A stretch of 64,000 nucleotides of DNA, taken from Dipteris shenzhenensis. Taxonomy: Eukaryota > Polypodiophyta > Polypodiopsida > Gleicheniales. Position numbers and translations under genes: made by a program. Location: NCBI GenBank assembly GCA_047967505.1, contig CM106540.1, one strand, 5' to 3'. The notes under the pieces were generated by a model. It was not told the DNA's origin and did no database searches. It saw nothing but the letters and a program-made list of their open reading frames with translations. Below are positions 23,926 through 37,033 of the stretch, in pieces (position 1 is the stretch's first letter; every line of letters starts with the position of its first letter).

Positions 23926-26900
23926 ATGTCTGAGAATCTGTCTACCATTGTCAGTGAGAAGCTTGACAAGAACAACTTCCAAGCATGGAAGTTCAGGATG
24001 ACAAACTTCCTTATGGGAAAGGGAGTTTGGGATTACATCAGTGGTGAAACTGTAGAACCAGTTTTGGGTACTGCTCCCACTCCTGCTGAATTGAAGGCTT
24101 TTAAAGAATGGCATGAAAAAGCCAGAAAATGCCTATATTGGCTGTCTGTTAGCATTTCAGACTCTATGATTGTGCATATACAGGATGTAGAGATGCCTAA
24201 AGAGGCATGGGATACATTGGTGAAGCTGTATAGCACAAATACCAAAGCACGAAAGATGCAGCTAAAGCAGGAGTTGCACAATGTGCAAAGGAAAAATCTG
24301 AATATAAATGAGTATTCCTTGAAGGTGAAAGGCCTTGCAGATTCTCTTGCCTCCATTGGAGCACCTGTTGATGATGAGGACTTAGTGTCCGTGACCTTGA
24401 ATGGTCTTGGGAAAGATTATGCACAGTTTTGGACATCCATTGGAGTCCGTGAAACATTTCCTGATTTTCAGGAACTTATTGCTCTCTTGCTGAGTGAAGA
24501 GCAAAGGAATGGTGGTTCAGCCACCTCAACTTCTCAAGAGACTGCTTTCTACTCGAATACAGGTAGAGGCAGAGGTAGAGGAAGAGGCCATTTTGGTGGC
24601 CGTGCAGGAAATTAGAACCAACAGCAAAACAGGAAAACCAGTCCTATGGAGGAGGACGTGGTAGTTCTAGAGGCAGGGGGAGCCAAAGAGGCCGTGGTTC
24701 ATGGCCAAGGAACCAGCAAGTAAATAGCAGTACAGAATGCTATTATTGTGGAAAGCCTAGACACAAGGAGAATACATGCTATAAAAAGCAGAATGACATC
24801 AAAAGTGGGAAGTTGCAGCAAAGCAACTATGCATCATCAAGTGGGCATGGTGACGACAGAAATGAGCACCTTTTTGTGATGCAGCATATGGTTAACTCCA
24901 TGTCAGGAGATGCTGCAGCTTGCAATGATGTTTGGTATGTTGATTCAGGTGCCTCTAACCACATGACCAGTCATGGTGAGTGGTTTCATGATGTTAGAAA
25001 TTTGGATAAGCCAGGTTATGTTGAAACAGGTGATGATACTGCGCACCCAATTACGCAGGTTGGTAAAGTGCCATTGGCTATGTAGGATGGCAAAACGAAG
25101 TACTTGGCAGATGTACTTCATGTTCCAAAAATCACTAAGAAGCTGGTTTCAGTTGGCCAGATGGTTGAGCAAGGTCTGCAGGTTAGATTTAATCCTGATG
25201 GATGCTTTGTTGAGGACTTGAAAAATAAGTGCCGCTTGGTTGCAAAAGGCAACAAAAATGGCAGAATGTTCACCTTGGATGTTGATATGCCTGAGGTGAA
25301 AGCTGCTATGTTTGCACATGGGAGAGGTGTCATTGCAGATATTGAGATATGGCACAAGCGCATTGGGCATGTGAATATACAAAGGCTGAAATCTATGCAA
25401 ACGAAAAACATTGTTGCAGGTTTGCCTAAATTCAGAGTTGAGGGAATGCAAAAGGTATGTGAAGCATGCCAAATGGGTAAGCAGGCCAGACATGCATTTC
25501 CCAAAAATGCTAAGGTGAGTAGAAGACCTTTGGAAGTGATCCATTCAGATGTTTGGACAACCAAAGCTGCTTCTATTGGTGGATGCCATTATTATGTGAC
25601 GTTTATTGATGACTACACTAGGAAGGTGTGGATTTATTTTATGAAGCACAAAAGTGAACTGTTCAGCCATTTCAAGGCTTTTAAGGCCATGGTTGAAAAA
25701 GAGAAAGGTGTGCGTATTAAAGTGCTAAGATCTGATGGAGGGGGAGAGTACTTTTCAGCAGAATTTTGTGAATATCTGAAAGAATAGGGAATTCAAAGGA
25801 AGTACTCATGCAGGTCTACCCCTCAGCAGAATGGGGTTGCAAAAAGGAAGAACAGGCATATTGCAGAAGTAGGACGGGCGATCCTAAATGAGAAAAACAT
25901 GCCTGATTATTTTTGGGCTGAAGCAGTAGCAACTGCTGTTTATATTATGAACAGAACCCCCACTGCAGCTGTCCATGGCATGACGCCTGATGAAATGTAT
26001 ACAGGCCAAAAACCAGATATTTCTCACTTGAAGGTATTTGGTTGCATAGCTTATGTTCATGTTCCTGATGAGAAGAGAACAAAGCTGGATCCAAAGGCAG
26101 AAAAATGCATCTTTATTGGATATGCTCTGCACCAAAAAGGGTATCGCTATTATAACCCTTCCACCCGCAAAATGCAAGTGAGCAGAGATGTTGTTTTTGA
26201 TGAAATGAGCAGCTGGTATGCACCAACTGTTATGGTAGGAGATGCAGATGCAGGAAATGGGAATGCTGCAATAAATGCAGAGCAGCAATCTCAAGCCTTG
26301 AGTGGACCCAGAGAGTCCTCTACTAGTGGATCTAATGCATGGACAGGGAGATTGAGATCTAGTGAATCGTCACATGGCAGCCCTGATAGTGTTGTGCAGG
26401 TATCACATAAGGGAAAAGAAAAAGTAGACCATGCTCCAGTGTTTGATGTGTCTGCTGGTAGCTCTCATGTTGATGGAGAGTCAAGCGGCTCTGAAATGAG
26501 CCTTGATGAGGAACTTGGGATTCCTTCTGTTGTTACACCTGGTGCAAGGAAAAGCAGGCATGATTTAAAGACTCCTGCAACTGATCCAGTTGTACGGAGG
26601 TCCACTCGTATTAAGTATCCAGTTGACAGGCTGAGATATGATGGGTATACAGCACATCACTATGCTTATATGGTTAAGGTTCTAGAGGAGGCAGAGCCCA
26701 CATGTTTTGAGGATGCAGCAGGGCATAAAAATTGGGAAGCAGCTATGGATGAAGAGATGGCTGCCTTGGATGCAAACCACACTTGGGATTTGATGCCTTT
26801 GCCTCATGATAAGAAGGCTATTGGCTGCAAGTGGGTTTACAAAGTAAAGCACAATGCTGATGGGTCTGTTAGCAGGTACAAGGCAAGATTGGTTGCCAAA

Positions 26901-28279
26901 GGTTTTGCGTAGACATATGGAATTGACTATGAGGAAACTTTCAGCCCAGTTGCAAGGATGGCAACCTGAGAGCAGTAATTGCTATGGCTGCTGCAAAGGG
27001 ATGGTCTTTGCATCAGATGGATGTGAAAAATGCCTTCTTGCATGGTGATTTGCAGGAAGAGGTTTATATGATGCAGCCAAAAGGTTATGAGGATAATTCA
27101 CACCCCGATTTTGTATGCAGGTTGCGCAAAGCCTTGTATGGCTTAAAACAGGCGCCGAGGGCATGGTCAGATAAGATAGGGCAATATCTTGTCACTATTG
27201 GATTTTAGATTTCGAATTCAAATTTTTCACTTTATGTGAAAAGGACAAACAGAGGGATTGTGCTTATAGTCATCTATGTTGATGACTTGATTATTACAGG
27301 TGATAGTGATGCAGACATTAATGAAGTGAAGCTGCTGTTGAAGCAGAAATTTGAGATGAAGGATTTGGGAGAGCTGCGTTACTTCTTGGGCATTGAGGTT
27401 ATTAGATCCCCGAGTGGGATATGGCTGTTGCAAAGGCAATACGGTTTGGACATGCTGTCCAAATATGGGATGACAGGCTGTAAGCCTATTTCTGTTCCAT
27501 TGGAGCAGAATGTGAAGCTCAATGCAGAGACAGGTGAGCTTCTTGAAGATATTACTATGTACAGGCGCATAGTAGGTAGCTTGATTTATATGACTATAAC
27601 CAGACCAGATTTGAGCTATGCTGTGGGGCTGGTGAGTCAGTTTATGCAGGCACCGAGGAAGCCACATTTGGATGCGGCTAGGCGCATACTGCGGTATGTG
27701 AAGTCCACATTGCATTATGGACTGTTTTATGAAGCTGGGTGTGCATTACAGGTACATGGATACACAGATGCTGACTGGGCTGGTAGTGTCTCAGATAGGA
27801 GATCTACTAGTGGCTTTATGTTTTCCCTTGGGAGTGGTGCCATCAGTTGGAGCAGTAAGAAGCAGCCAACAGTTGCCTTGTCGAGCACAGAGGCTGAGTA
27901 CAGGGGTGCATCAATGGCTGCATGTGAGGTAGCTTGGTTACGAAAGCTACTTGCAGATATGGGACAGTCAATTCATGCAGCAGTTGTCATTCATTGTGAC
28001 AACATTAGCAGCATCATGCTTGCTAATAACCCAGTTTATCATGCTAGAACGAAGCACATTGAGGTGCATTATCACTTTGTGAGAGAGAAGGTTCTAGCTG
28101 GTGAGATTGATCTTGTCTATGTCAGCACTGAGGAGCAGGTGGCTGATATTTTTACGAAGGCATTGGGTACCGAGAAGCTTCGCAGATTTAGGAGCTTGCT
28201 TGGTGTACGTGAGATGGATTTGAGCTTGAGGGGGAGTGTTGAGATATCAAGCTCTACCCCCGATATATCTCCTGGATGA
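23926..28279 (+). pseudogene. Copia A2 gag-pol, five TAG stops
   Basis: Copia polyprotein. Gag opens MSENLSTIVSEKL; an RG-rich tail precedes the zinc knuckle CYYCGKPRHKENTC (Gly in A3 is Arg here). Protease is VDSGASNHM near 24940. Integrase has HKRIGHVNIQRL, SDVWT, FIDDYTR and SDGGGEY, but the catalytic Glu is Lys (NGVAKRKN). RT has YVDD at 27275-27286, and RNase H has TDADWAG, STEAEY and CDNISS. Premature stops are all TAG (24613, 25083, 25785, 26910, 27206); A3 has CAG at the last four and at the first (AATCAG versus AATTAG). Single-base deletions lie near 24635 and 26967. The frame reads through the polypurine tract and ends 43 bases inside the 3' LTR. A start nine codons upstream (23899) is possible. 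Confidence 0.92.
28226..28236 (+). other. A2 polypurine tract
   Basis: TTGAGGGGGAG abutting the 3' LTR; it is also coding sequence (LRGS). Confidence 0.8.
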
Positions 28280-28484
28280 CTATCATTTATGTCACCGCCT
28301 ATGTTAGTTGTACTCGTGGTGTAGTTAGACTACCACGTATGTTTTTGGTTTGGGTTCACATATGAACCACGTTGTGTGCAAAAGTGAAGATAGGCTTCAC
28401 CCTCCAACCTTGTGTCCTCTCTCTTTTGTGTGTTGTGAAGAAAGCTGAACTTGAGTCTCCTATCTCTCTCCCTTATTCTTTACA
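28237..28484 (+). mobile_element. A2 3' LTR, 50-bp deletion
   Basis: 248 bp. It lacks about 50 bases found in the 5' LTR between GAACCAC and GTTGTGTGCAAAAG. Otherwise nearly identical, with a few substitutions (for example CCTGGATGAC versus CCTAGATGAC). Confidence 0.88.
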
Positions 28485-31400
28485 TGAGTCCCATACAACA
28501 CTAGATGTGGGCATGGGGAGGCCAGAGGGCCCATTTTCACCCTATGCACCTCATTGCATCAGTGAAGGAGCAAAATATGGAATGGGTCATTAGGATTTGC
28601 ATGTCCATGTGTCCGATTGGGCTCACAGTTGTCATAGGTCCTAAACCGTATGTTTTCCATGCTCTTGCAAAATTTGAGTCCTATTGGACATCGGATCTGG
28701 GAATGAGGATGTCAAAGGCTCCATTATCACCCTATGAACCTGGTTGCATCAGTGAAGGATCAAAATATGAAATAAGTCATTAGGATTTGCATGTCCATGT
28801 GTTTGATTGTGCTCAAAATTTGCATAAATCCTAAACCTTATCGTTCCATGCTCTTGCAAATTGTTTGTCCCATCCAATGTCGAATGTAGGCATGGGGAAG
28901 TCAGAGGGAACATTTTCAGCCTATGCACCTCGTTCCATCTCAGTCGATGAAAATATGGAATGGGTCATTAGGATTTCGATGTCCATGTGTTTGATTGGGA
29001 TAAGAATTTGGACAGATCCTAAACCCTATGGTTTCCATGCTCTTGCAATGTTTGAGTCCAATTTGGTGTCCTATGTGCACACTGGGAGGTCATAGGGCCC
29101 ATTTTCACCCTATGCACCTCGTTGCATCAGTGAAGGAGCAAAATATTGAATGTGTCATTAGGATTTGCATGTCCATGTGTCCGATTGTGGCTCATACTTT
29201 GCACAGCTCCTAAAGCCTATGGTTTCCATGCTGTTGGAAAATTTGAGTCCGATTAGATGTGGGCAGGGTGGTCTGAGGGCCCATTTTCACCCTATGCACC
29301 TCCTTGCATGAGCGAAGGCACAAAATATGGAATGGGTCATTAGGATTTACATGTCCATGTTTTCGATTGGGCTCAAAATTTGCACATGTCCTAAACCATA
29401 TTTTTTCCATGCTCTTGCAAAGTTTGAGTCCCATCTAAGACTAGATGTGCACACGGGGAGGTTAGAGGGCCCATTTTCACCCTATGGACCTTGTTGCATC
29501 ACTTAAGTAGCAAAATATGGAATGGGTCATTAGGATTTGCATGTCCATGCATTTGATTGGGTTCAAAATTTGCACAGGTCTTAAAACCTATGTTTTACAT
29601 GCTTTTGCAAAGTTTGAGTCCCAACCAGATGTGGGCACGAGGAAGTGAAAGGGCCCATTTCCACCCTATGCTCATTGTTGCATCAGTGAAGGAGCAAAAT
29701 ATGGAATGGGTCATTAGGATTTGCATGTCCATGTGTCTGATTGGGCTCACAATTTGCATAGGTCCTAAATCCTATGGTTTCCATTCTCTTGCAAAGTTTG
29801 AGTCCCGTACAACCCCAGATGTGGGCATGGGGATGTAAGAGGTCCCATTTTCATGCTATGCACCCTGTTGCATCAATTGTGGAGCAAAATATGGAATGGG
29901 TCTTTGGGATTTGCATGTCCATGTGTCCGATGGTGCTCAAAATATGCACAAGTCCTAAACCCTATGGTTTCCATGTGCACGGGGAGGTTAGAGGGCCCAT
30001 TTTTACCCTATACACCTTGTTACATGATTGAAGGAGCTAAATATGGAATGGGTCAATAGGATTCACATGTCCATGTGTTTGATTGGGCTCACAATTTTCA
30101 TAGGCCCTAAACCCTATGAATCCATGCTCTTGCAAAGTTTTAGTCCCATCCAACAATGTATGTGGGCACGGGGAGGAAAGAGGGCCCATTTTCACCTTAT
30201 GCACCTCGTTGCATCACTAAAGGAGCAAAATATGGAATGGGTCATTAGGATTTGCATCTCCATGTGTCTGATTGGGCTCAAAATTTGCAAAGGTCTTACA
30301 ATGTATGGTCTACATGATGTTGCAAAGTGTGAGTCCCATCCGACACCAGATGTGAGCACTAGGAAGTCAGAGGGCCCATTTCCAACCTATGCACCTCGTT
30401 GCATCAGTGAAGGAGCAAAATATGGAATGGGTCATTAGGATTTGCATGTCCATGTGTCCTGTTGGGATCAAAATTTTTACACATCCTAAACCTATGGTTT
30501 CCATTTTATTGCAAAGTTTGAGTCCCATTTAACATCAGATGTGGGGACAGGGAGGTGAGAGTGCCCATTTCCACCCTATGCACCTTGTTGCATTAGTGAA
30601 AGGGTAAAATATGGAATGAGTCTTTAGGATTTGCATGTCCATGTGTCCGATTGGGATTAAAATTTGCACAGGTCCTAAACCCTATGGTTTCCATATTCTT
30701 GCAAAGTCTGAGTTTTGTCCAATGTTGGATGTGGGCTGAAGGAGGTCAGAGGGCCCATTTTCACCCTATGCACCTCGTTGCCTCAGTGAAGGCACAAAAT
30801 ATGGAATGAGTCATTAGGATTTGCTTGTCCATATTTTTGATTGGGCTCAAAATTTGCACAAGTCCTAAACCCTATGTTTTTCCATGCTCTTGCAAAGTTT
30901 GAGACCCATCCAACACTGGATGTGTGCACGGGGAGGTTAGAGGGCCCATTTTCAACCTATGCACCTTGGTGCATAATGAAGGAGCAAAATATGGAATGGA
31001 TCATTAGGATTTGCATGTCCATGTGTCCGATTGAAAATTTCAGTCCCATCCGGTGTTGTATGTGGGCACGGGGATGTCATAGGCCCCATTTCCAACCTAT
31101 GCACCTCATTGTATCAGTGAAGGAGCAAAATATGGAATGGGTCATATCCTGATTTGCATGTCCATGTGTCCGATTGGGCTAAGAATTTGGACAGGTCATA
31201 AACCATATGGTCTCCATGCTCTTGCAAAGTTTGAGTCCTATCCAACAATGGATGTGGGCATGGGGAGGTCAAAGGGGCCTCCATTATCACCCTATACACC
31301 TCGTTGCATCAATGAAGGAGAAAAATATGGAATGGGTCATTAGGATTTGCATGTCCACATGTCCAATTGTGCGGACAATTTGTATAAATCCTAACCCTAT

Positions 31401-34400
31401 GGTTTCCATGCTCTTGTAAAGTTTGAGTCCACCCGGTGTCAAATGTGAGCACGGGGAATCAGAGGGCCCATTTTCACCCTATGTAGCTCCTTGCACCAAT
31501 GAAGGAGCAAAATATGCAATGGGTCATTAGGATTTGCATGTCCATGTGTCCGATTGGGCTCAAACTTTTTGTAGCTCCTAAAAGCTATGGTTTCCATGCT
31601 CTTGCAAAGTTTGAGTCCCATCTGACACCAGATGTGGGCATGGGGAGGTCAGAGGGCTCATTTTCACCCTATGAGACTCATTGCATGAGTGAAGAAGCAA
31701 AATATGGAATGGGTCATTAGGATTTGTATATCCATGTGTCCGATTGGGCTCCAAATTTTCAAAGGTTGCAAACCCTCTGGTTTCCATGCTCTTCTAAAGT
31801 TTGAGTCCCATATGACACCGGATGTGGGCATAGAGTGGTCAAAGGTCCCATTTTCACCCTATCCAACTCGTTGCGATAGTGAAGTAGCAAAATATGGAAT
31901 CGGTCATTACGATTTGCATGTCCATGTGTCCCATTGGGCTCAAAATTTGCACAAGTCCTAAACCCTATGGTTTCCATTCTCTTGCAAAGTTTGAGTCCCA
32001 TATGACACTAGAGGTGGGCATGGGGAGGTCAAAGGGCCCATTTTCACCCTATGTACCTCATTGCATTGGTGAAGGAGCAAAATATGGAATCGATCATTAC
32101 GATTTGCATGTCCATGTGTCCAATTGGTCTCACAATTTTCACAGTTCCTAAACCCTATGGTTTCCATGCTCTTGCAAAATTTGAGTCCTATCAGACACCA
32201 AATGTGGAGCACAAGGATGTCAAAGGCTCCATTATCACCCTGTGCACCTCGTTGCATCAGTGAAGGAGCAAAATATATTAATGGGTCATTAGGGTTTGGA
32301 TGTCCATGTGTCTGATTGTGCTCACAATTTGCATAAATCCTAAACCCTATGGTTTCCATGCTCTTGCAAATTTTGAGTCCCATCCAATGTCGGATGTAGG
32401 CATGGGGAGGTCAGAGGGCCCATTTTCACCCTATGCACCTCGTTGCATCAATCGAGGAAAATATGGAATGGGTCATTAGGATTTCCATGTCCATGTGTCT
32501 GATTGGGATAAGAATTTGCACACATCCTAAACGCTATGGCTTCCATGCTCTTGCAATGTTTCAGTCCCATATGATGTCCTATCTACGCACGAGGAGGTCA
32601 AGGGCCCATTTTCACCCTATGCACCCCGTTACATCAGTGAAGGAGAAAAATATGGAATGTGTCATTTGGATTTGCATTTCCATGTGTTCGATTAGGCTCC
32701 TACTTTGTATAGCACCTAAAACCTATGGTTTCCATGCTCTTGGAATCTGATTGGGTGTCGGATTTGGGCACAGGGAGGTTTGAGGTCCCATTTTCACCCT
32801 ATGCATGTCGTTGCATGAGCGAAGGCACAAAATATGGAATGGGTCACTAGGATTTACATGTCCATGTTTTCAATTGGGCTCAAAATTTGCACGTCCTAAA
32901 CCATATTTTATCCATGCTCTTGCAAGGTTTGAGTCCCATCCAAGACCAAATGTGCGCACAGGGAGGTTAGAGGACCCATTTTCACCCATTGCCACCATAT
33001 GCTCATTATTGCATTAGTGAAGGAGAAAAATATGGAATCGGTCATTAGGATTTGCATGTCCATTGGGGTCCCATTTTCACCCTATGCAGCTCGTTGCGAT
33101 AGTAAAGCAGCAAAATATGGAGTCAGTCATTATGATTTGCATGTCCATGTGTCCCATTGGGCTTAAAAATTTGCATAGGTCCTAAACCCTATGGTTTCCA
33201 TTCTCTTGCAAAGTTTGAGTCCCATACGACACTAGATGTGGGCATGGGGAGGTCAGAGGGCCAATTTCCACCCTATGCACCTCATTGCATCAGTAAAGGA
33301 GCAAAATATGGAATCGGTCATTACGATTTGCATGTCCATGTGTCCGATTGGTCTCACAATTTTCATAGGTCCTAAACCCTATAGTTTCCATACTCTTGCA
33401 AAATTTGAGTCCTATCGGACACTGGATGTGGGCACGAGGATGTCAAAGGCTCCATTATCACCCTATGCACCTCGTTGCATCAGTGAAGGAGCAAAATATG
33501 GAATGGGTCATTAGGATTTGCATGTCCATGTGTCCGATTGTGCTCACAATTTGTGTCTATGCATCTGATTGGGCTCAAAATTTGCATAGGTCTTAAAAAC
33601 TACGTTTTATATGCTTGCAAAGTTTGAGTCCCATCCAAAACCGGATGTGGGCACGGGGAGGTGAAAGGGCCCATTTCCATGCATCATTGTTGCATTAGTG
33701 AAGGAGCAAAATATGAAATGGGTCATTAGGATTTGCATGTCCATGTGTCCGATTGGGGTCATAATTTGCAGAGGTCCTAAACCCTATGGTTTCCATTCTC
33801 TTGCAATGTCTGAGTCCCATACAACACTAGATGTGGAGACAATGATGTAAGAGTGCCCATTTTCACCCTATGCACCTCGTTGCATCAATTGTGGAGCAAA
33901 ATATGGAATGGGTCATTAGGATTTGCATGTCCATGTGTTCTATTGGGCTCAGAATTCGCACAAATCCTAAACCCTATGGTTTCCATGCTCTTGCAAAGTT
34001 TGAGTCCCATCCAGTGTCCTATGTGGGCATGGGGAGGTCAGAGGATCCATTTTCACCCTATGCACCTCGTTGGATCAATTAAGGAGGAAAATTTAAAATG
34101 GGTCATTAGAATTTTCATGTCCATGTGTCTGATCGGGATAAGAATTTTTACCCTATGCACCTCGTTGCCTCATGAAGGAGCAAAATATGTAATGGGTCAT
34201 TAGGATTTGCATGTCCATGTGTCTAATTGGGCTCAAAATTTGCACAAGTCCTAAACCCTATGGTGCGAGGGCCCATTTTCACCCTATGCACCTTGTTGCA
34301 TCACTGAAGTAGCCAAATATGGAATGGGTCATTAGGATTTGCATGTCCATCTATCTCATTGGGATCAAAATTTGCACAGGTCTTTAAACCTATGTTTTCC

Positions 34401-35006
34401 ATGCTCTTCCAAAGTTTGATTCCCATCCAAAACTGGATGTGGGCACGGGGAGATCAAAGGGCCCATTTTCACCCTATGCACCTCGTTGCATCAGTGAAGG
34501 AGTGAAATACGGAATAGGTCATTAGGATTTGGATGTCTATGTGTCCGATTGGGCTCAAAACATGCATAGGTTTAAACCCTATGGTTTCCATGTTCTTGCA
34601 AAGTTTGAGTCCCACTGGGTGTTGGATGTGGGCTCAGGGAGGTTTGAGGGCCCATTTTCATCGTATGCACATCATTGCATCAGGGAAGGCACACAATATG
34701 GAATGGGTCATTAGGATTTGCATGTCCATGTTTCTGATTGGGCTCAAAATTTGCACAGGTCCTAAACCCTATGGTTTCCATGCGTTTGCAAAGTTTGAGT
34801 TCCATCAGACACTGGATGTGCACACGAGGAGGTTAGAGGGCCCATTTTTACCCTATGCACCTCATTGCATAAGTGAAGGAGCAAAATATGGAATCGGTCA
34901 TAAAGATTTGCTTGTGCATGTGTCCAACTGGGCTCACAATTTTCACAAGTCCTAAACCCTATGGTTTCCATGCTCTTGCAAAGTTTGACTGGATGTGGGC
35001 ATGGGG

Positions 35007-35169
35007 CTACATCTGCATGAGCAAGCTTTGTTATTTTGAAATCAAGCTTCTCCATATAGTCCTGAATTAAAAGTTCCAACTGGGTAACCCTTTGGTCCCA
35101 TACTTCAGTTGAGACTTCCATCTGCCATCTTGACTATATATGCATCATTAGATGGGCTAGTCTTGAATT
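35007..35169 (-). pseudogene. Gypsy aspartic-protease fragment (short copy)
   Basis: The minus-strand frame VTQLELLIQDYMEKLDFKIT.. corresponds to the C-terminal half of an RVP_2-type retroelement protease; the motif order becomes clear from the longer copy at 36028. Both sides join satellite. It cannot make an enzyme. Confidence 0.5.
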
Positions 35170-36027
35170 TCACCCTATGCACCTCGTTGGATCAATTAAG
35201 GAGGAAAATATAAAATGGGTCATTAGGATTTGCATGTCCATGTGTCTGATTGGGGTCAAAATTTGCACAGGTCCTAAACCCAATGGTTTGAGGGCCCATT
35301 TTCACCCTATGCACCTCATTGCATCACTGAAGTAGCCAAATATGAATGGGTCATTAGGATTTGCATGTCCATCTGTCTCATTGGGCTCAAAATTTGCACG
35401 TCTTGAAAACCTATGTTTTCCATGCTCTTCCAAAGTTTGATTCCCATCCAAAACTAGATGTGGGCACGGGGAGGTCAAAGGGCCCATTTTCACCCTATGC
35501 ACCTCGTTGCATCAGTGAAGGAGCAAAATATGGAATGGGTCATTAGGATTTGCATGTCCATGTGTCTGATTGGGCTCAAAACTTGCACAGGTCTAAACCC
35601 TATGGTTTCCATGTTCTTGTAAAGTTTGAGTCCCATTGGGTGTTGGATGTGGGCTCAGGGAGGTCTGATTGCCCATTTTCATCGTATGCACATCGTTGCA
35701 TCAGGGAAGGTGCACAATATGGAATGGGTCATTAGGATTTGCATGTCCATGTTTCCAATTGGGCTCAAAATTTGCACAGGTCCTAAACCCTATGGTTTCC
35801 ATGCATTTGCAAAGTTTGAGTTCCATCAAACACTGGATGTGTGCACGGGGAGGGTAGAGGACCCATTTTTGCCCTACGCACCTCATTGCATTAGTGAAGG
35901 AGCAAAATATGGAATCGGTCATAACGATTTGCTTGTGCATGTGTCCGATTGGGCTCACAATTTTCACAAGTCCTAAACCCTATGGTTTCCATGCTCTTGC
36001 AAAGTTTGATTGCATGTGGGCATGGGG

Positions 36028-36310
36028 CTACATCTGCATGAGCAAGCTTTGTTAATTTGAAATCAAGCTTCTTCGTATAGTCCTGAATTAAACGTTCCAA
36101 CTGGGTAACCCTTTGGTCCCATACTTTAGTTGAAACTTCCATCTTCCATCTTGACTGTATATGCATAGTCAGATGGGCTAGTCTTGAATTTCAACGTCTT
36201 TACAAGCTTGGAGTTAATTACATTGTGCCTTGACACTAAGTCAAACAAAACAATAGTCATGATTGGCTACTTGGCCCTTCATCTTAATTAACTCTATATC
36301 GTTAAAGGTT
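36028..36310 (-). pseudogene. Gypsy aspartic-protease fragment (long copy)
   Basis: Read leftwards from about 36310 in three frames: KMKGQVANHD, then TIVLFDLVSRHNVINSKLV.., then YTVKM followed by VTQLERLIQDYTKKLDFKLT... This matches the layout of plant Ty3/Gypsy RVP_2 proteases (vtvLFDSGAsHnFIsskLv ... V.iqdy...dF). The catalytic Asp remains, but the following Ser-Gly is Leu-Val. Two frameshifts separate the three pieces. The copy lies in the satellite array and has been duplicated with it. The assignment rests on motif order, not a database search. Confidence 0.6.
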
Positions 36311-37033
36311 GTATACCCCGTTACTACGAGCTTTGATAGATATTATCAAGTGCACTGTTTACTAGCTTAGCAAGAGAGAGACAGAGATGTATTCAATGTC
36401 ACCAAAAACATTTTTCCCAAGTAAAAGCAATGCTAAAGATCCAATTTGAAAATTTCTTTAAAAGCATTCAAATATTGAGCTTTAGCTAAACTTTTATTCC
36501 TTGAAATTAAAGGCACCCTGAGATCCCAACCTTGAGACCCAACGGAGTGGGTCTCTTATCCGACATAGACAGGTCATGATACTCGTCTCTAGAAAGGAGA
36601 AGTTTACTGAACCTATCGTATGGCAGTGATTTGGAGGCTTAGAAAGAGAGTATAAAGGTTCAGAGAGAGAGGAGGTAGGTACTGCAAGAGGGGGCAGAGT
36701 GAGCCACATGCTGCACATAGACTGCTCGTGGCCCATTTGATGCATGTCACGCCGAGGGCAGACTAGTGGGGACAAACTACCATGCATTTATTATCTAATC
36801 TCTACAAGACATGGGCTTTGGGGAGGAATCTCAACTATTTGTTTATGCATTGTTAAGGACTGCCCAAGCTAAATTGAACTTAGAAAATCTACTAATATCT
36901 TCTTTTCTTTTGAAGACCATGTAGAGTAGATAATGTACATCAAATGGTAAATTAACCATTTATTGTTAAACTAGCTGCACCAAACCATGGAATGCCATGT
37001 GTAGATCCAAAACACGTTCTTGGAAAGCTGAGA
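36311..37033. other. Non-satellite block within array, origin unknown
   Basis: About 720 bases of unique-looking sequence between the protease fragment and the next satellite monomer. It contains a GAGAGAGACAGAGATG tract, an AG-rich stretch near 36640-36690 and no convincing coding frame. It may be further remnant of the same Gypsy element. A second copy lies at 45213-45968. Confidence 0.45.

Larger units (their letters stand above)
23050..28484 (+). mobile_element. Copia A2, full-length, nested in satellite
   Basis: 5435-bp element with both LTRs, primer site, gag-pol and polypurine tract, bounded by a perfect 5-bp duplication TGAGT of satellite sequence. The 3' LTR is 50 bp shorter than the 5' LTR. 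Its coding region has five premature stops and two 1-bp deletions, so it could move only with help from another copy. Confidence 0.93.
33067..36870 (+). repeat. Segmental duplication, copy 1
   Basis: 3.8 kb that recurs at 41969-45770. By eye I found about seven substitutions and one 2-bp deletion (CAAGACATG versus CAACATG). Beyond TGCCCAAGCT at 36870 similarity drops abruptly to roughly 90 percent but stays colinear. Confidence 0.92.

Noticed and set aside
34762-35121. Coiled-coil-like host protein on the minus strand (VTQLELLIQDYMEKLDFKIT)
   Set aside because: The longer copy at 36028-36310 shows retroelement protease motifs in the right order, and the fragment is bounded by satellite.
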